A stretch of DNA of 64,000 nt from Stenomitos frigidus_A. Its GTDB lineage: Bacteria > Cyanobacteriota > Cyanobacteriia > Leptolyngbyales > Leptolyngbyaceae. The stretch is taken from NCBI RefSeq assembly GCF_963877135.1, contig NZ_CAWNSW010000089.1, forward strand, positions 62,001 through 126,000, in the 5' to 3' direction. Both the position numbers and the translations under genes were made by a program. A model generated the notes under the pieces. The model ran no database searches. It saw nothing but the letters and a program-made list of their open reading frames with translations, and had not been told where the DNA came from. Positions 62,001-64,000 of this stretch are shown in pieces (the first letter of the stretch is position 1; the number at the start of each line of letters is the position of its first letter).

Positions 62001-62184
62001 TGCAAGCCTGCTTGCAGCTGCTTTAGTCAAGGGTAAAGAGCTTTCTAGCAAACAAAGGACCCGTAGCGACAGGTTTGATCACAAGGTAAACGGCTAGAGG
62101 GCATGACTCTGGCAAAACCTGCTGTACCCAACGGTAAATTTCTGCTTGTAATGCCAATTCCGTCTGAATCTGCACAGAACTGCA

Positions 62185-62213
62185 GGTTGGGTTTCGTCAG
62201 ACTCAACCCAACC
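62185..62213. repeat. hairpin repeat (GGTTGGGTT arms)
   Basis: GGTTGGGTT and AACCCAACC form a perfect 9-bp stem with an 11-base loop. Elements with this stem are familiar interspersed repeats in cyanobacterial genomes. Confidence 0.6.
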
Positions 62214-62394
62214 AAGCGATTGCTAACGTAACGCCTCTGGCATACCTGCACTAGGGGTTTCACGCTGTTTAACCCAACCGACACTGCATGATTCTATGCC
62301 TCTTCAACAAGCATTGGTATAAAGCTCCTAACGGGTTGCCCAGCAATGAGTTCTCAGGATCGTGGATTAAATGAAATCGACAAATTATTTGCAG

Positions 62395-62423
62395 GTAGGG
62401 GCGCACGGCCCGTTTTCCCCTAC
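62395..62423. repeat. hairpin repeat (GTAGGGG arms)
   Basis: GTAGGGG and CCCCTAC form a 7-bp stem around a 15-base loop. Confidence 0.5.
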
Positions 62424-62705
62424 GGGAAATGTCAGAGTGATTAAATTCTTGTTCCTTAGTGACGAGCTATGAGAAAAGGGTGAGCGACTGAAGACTGAGG
62501 GGTAACCACTGACCAAGCCTTTCACTATATCCCTCTGAAAAGCTAGATGACAGCGAGCCTGATTTCAAAGTAGAACTGGAATAACAGGCAATCCGCTGTA
62601 AACTGGCAGCTAAAAGGGCTGTTTAGCATCGCCTGTGCTCTAAGTAGCACTCGTCGTCTTGGCAGCGGATTCTCTATGATGGAATTGATATAGGGGAAAG
62701 AGTCC

Positions 62706-63473
62706 ATGATTGTTTGTCCGAATTGCAATCATCAAAATCCTGATGGCGCAGTTCAGTGTGAAGCCTGTTATACACCCTTACCTGCGACCATGAGCTGCCC
62801 AAACTGTGGCACCACGGTTCAGGCAGATGCCAGTTTCTGTGGCCAGTGTGGCTATAACCTCCGCACTGCTGCCAGCAACCAACCTGCCGAAAGCGTGGTG
62901 CATTCAGCAGCAGCACCGGAGGCTGTACCAGTTATGCCAGAATTGCTCCCGCTGGATCCACTTGTGCCGCCCGATCCGCTTGTTGCACCACCAATGGCGC
63001 TTCCTGACACCCCGGTTGCGCTTGAGGCTCCTGATCCGATGCCTGCGGCTTCCCCTATCCCCGTCATCAGCCAACCGTCTGCGAACGGGGAAGCTGTTGC
63101 TGTATCGCCGCCAGCACAGAGCAGCTCGACCACTCAACTGCAACAGCAAACGGCACGTCTCTTACATCTGCAAACCAGTGCTTCGTTAGAATTGCCGCAG
63201 AGTCTGACCGTTATTCACATTGGCAAACCTAACGATCGCATTCCCCCCGATATTGATGTGTCTGGCTTCCCCGACTCTGAAATTGTGTCTCGCATTCATG
63301 CTGATATCCGACTTGAAGGGGACGCTTACTACCTAGAGGATGTGGGTAGTTCTAACGGCACTTACATCAACAATGTGCCACTACCGATGGGTAACCGTCA
63401 CCGTCTACGGCAGGGCGATCGCATTGCTCTAGGCAAGGGCGACAAGGTAACATTTTTGTTCCAGCTTTCCTGA
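62706..63473 (+). CDS. zinc-ribbon and FHA-domain protein
   Basis: 255 residues. The N-terminal 50 hold two zinc ribbons (CPNCNHQNPDGAVQCEAC and CPNCGTTVQADASFCGQC, each C-x2-C ... C-x2-C). A long Pro/Ala/Val-rich linker (60-150) follows. The C-terminal FHA domain (170-255) keeps its phosphothreonine-binding residues: IVSRIHADI (Arg, His), GSSNGTYINN (Ser, Asn, Gly). It should bind a Thr-phosphorylated partner. Neighbouring FHA gene downstream suggests a shared signalling module. Confidence 0.9.
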   Translation: MIVCPNCNHQNPDGAVQCEACYTPLPATMSCPNCGTTVQADASFCGQCGYNLRTAASNQPAESVVHSAAAPEAVPVMPELLPLDPLVPPDPLVAPPMALPDTPVALEAPDPMPAASPIPVISQPSANGEAVAVSPPAQSSSTTQLQQQTARLLHLQTSASLELPQSLTVIHIGKPNDRIPPDIDVSGFPDSEIVSRIHADIRLEGDAYYLEDVGSSNGTYINNVPLPMGNRHRLRQGDRIALGKGDKVTFLFQLS

Positions 63474-63720
63474 CGTTAGACGTGAGCTTTGTTGGCAAGG
63501 TGAAGTCAGCCCGTCACACTGACTCGTCACTGCGTAAGTTATGAGTACGATGTCTGTCTCATACGTTCCTTCAGATAGTCGTGTATCGTTAGAAAACTTG
63601 CCACGATCGATTACGAAAATTTTCGGTTCTACAGCAGCAAAAGCGGCGTAGGATGGAAGCACGTTTTCGGACGGTAGCAGTCTTTGCCACAAGTTATTAC
63701 TCAGACTTTATACCGCCAGT

Positions 63721-64000
63721 GTGATTACCCTCACCCTTTTGCATCCGATTCAGTCGATTCCGGTTCAAAGTTGGACCTTTGAACACGAATCTGTTATTCG
63801 AATTGGACGATCAACCGATAATCACGTTATTCTCTACAGCGCAGTCGTTTCTCGTCATCATGTCGAGCTGCGCGAAGTCGATTCGCGGTGGGAAGTTATC
63901 AGCTTAGGTGCAAACGGCACCTACGTAGACAGCAAGCGCATTACGCAGATGCCGATCGTGGACAGTCTTGTGATTCGGCTGGCGCGATCAGGCCCTAACA
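63721..64000 (+). CDS. FHA-domain protein (3' truncated by window end)
   Basis: GTG 63721 opens a frame that runs to the end of the window, 93 residues visible. It is an FHA domain: VIRIGRSTDNHVILYSAVVS then RHHVELREV, and GANGTYVDSKRI, with the Arg, Ser, Arg-His and Asn-Gly-Thr of the phosphothreonine pocket. In cyanobacteria such N-terminal FHA domains often precede a kinase or other output domain, which would lie outside. It follows the zinc-ribbon/FHA gene by 247 bases. Confidence 0.8.
   Translation, partial: MITLTLLHPIQSIPVQSWTFEHESVIRIGRSTDNHVILYSAVVSRHHVELREVDSRWEVISLGANGTYVDSKRITQMPIVDSLVIRLARSGPN

Larger units (their letters stand above)
62001..62705. other. long intergenic region with two hairpin repeats
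   Basis: 705 bases between pgl and the zinc-ribbon/FHA gene. It contains the two hairpins listed at 62185 and 62395. A minus-strand frame at 62045-62284 is a product of the hairpin and is not called. No tRNA or other RNA was recognised. Confidence 0.45.

Noticed and set aside
62045..62284. Minus-strand open frame of 79 codons
   Set aside because: Passes through the GGTTGGGTT hairpin repeat; not protein-like.
1..64000. tRNA and other structured RNA genes
   Set aside because: Scanning the gaps for the T-arm pattern GTTCGANTC with a matching acceptor stem gave nothing convincing; a covariance-model scan would be decisive.

Overview
The window is chromosomal DNA from a cyanobacterium, most likely a filamentous non-heterocystous type of the Leptolyngbya kind (the genus is inference). 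The evidence is the very frequent HIP1 octamer GCGATCGC and its core CGATCG, lineage-marker genes (geranylgeranyl reductase chlP, ycf39, a one-helix Hlip, an NblR-type regulator, several cyanobacterial DUF families), and many short tandem heptanucleotide repeats (STRRs) between genes. I recognise no tRNA, rRNA, CRISPR array, transposase or prophage.

Layout. 1-4.6 kb: a truncated membrane protein, a small coiled-coil protein, a SpoIID-domain protein, RNase Z and CobU. 4.6-5.9 kb: a 21-bp repeat array, STRRs and a HicBA-like module. 5.9-9.5 kb: one very large WD40 / Roc-type GTPase / zinc-ribbon / TIR protein with STRRs on both sides. 9.6-15.6 kb: ffh, a GAF-type sensor, a short Hlip gene with a candidate HLR1 site, and a DUF1517 protein with a clear terminator. 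15.7-18.7 kb: isochorismatase-like hydrolase, cupin and CocE-type hydrolase in line. 18.9-22.6 kb: membrane and secreted proteins and a caspase-fold protein that lacks both catalytic residues. 22.8-24.5 kb: chlP followed by a second 21-bp repeat array. 24.6-27.7 kb: a P-loop ATPase plus TPR protein pair. 27.7-29.3 kb: a patch of toxin-antitoxin genes, complete, orphan or broken.

30-41 kb: small unknowns, a divergent LysR/SDR pair, DUF3598, ftsX, a SmtB-type metal repressor, ycf39, NAD kinase, an NblR-type response regulator, a DUF192 lipoprotein, DUF2949 and a repeat-containing membrane protein. 41-47 kb: a class V aminotransferase, then an NCS1-type permease fused to a histidine kinase, followed by a receiver-histidine kinase protein. 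47-60 kb is a long minus-strand housekeeping block (coiled-coil protein, DUF5340, trpC, lpdA, argH, PP2C phosphatase, ftsY, nusB, DUF502). The right end holds an HpsJ-like protein, pgl, a zinc-ribbon/FHA protein and the start of a second FHA protein.

The strongest candidates for new biology are the WD40-Roc-TIR protein, the permease-kinase fusion with its partner, the split ATPase/TPR pair beside the toxin-antitoxin patch, the two related 21-bp arrays that stay in phase over 14 and 17 units, and the active-site-dead caspase homologue. Both halves of the signal recognition particle pathway (ffh and ftsY) are present. All assignments come from reading the sequence; no database search was run.
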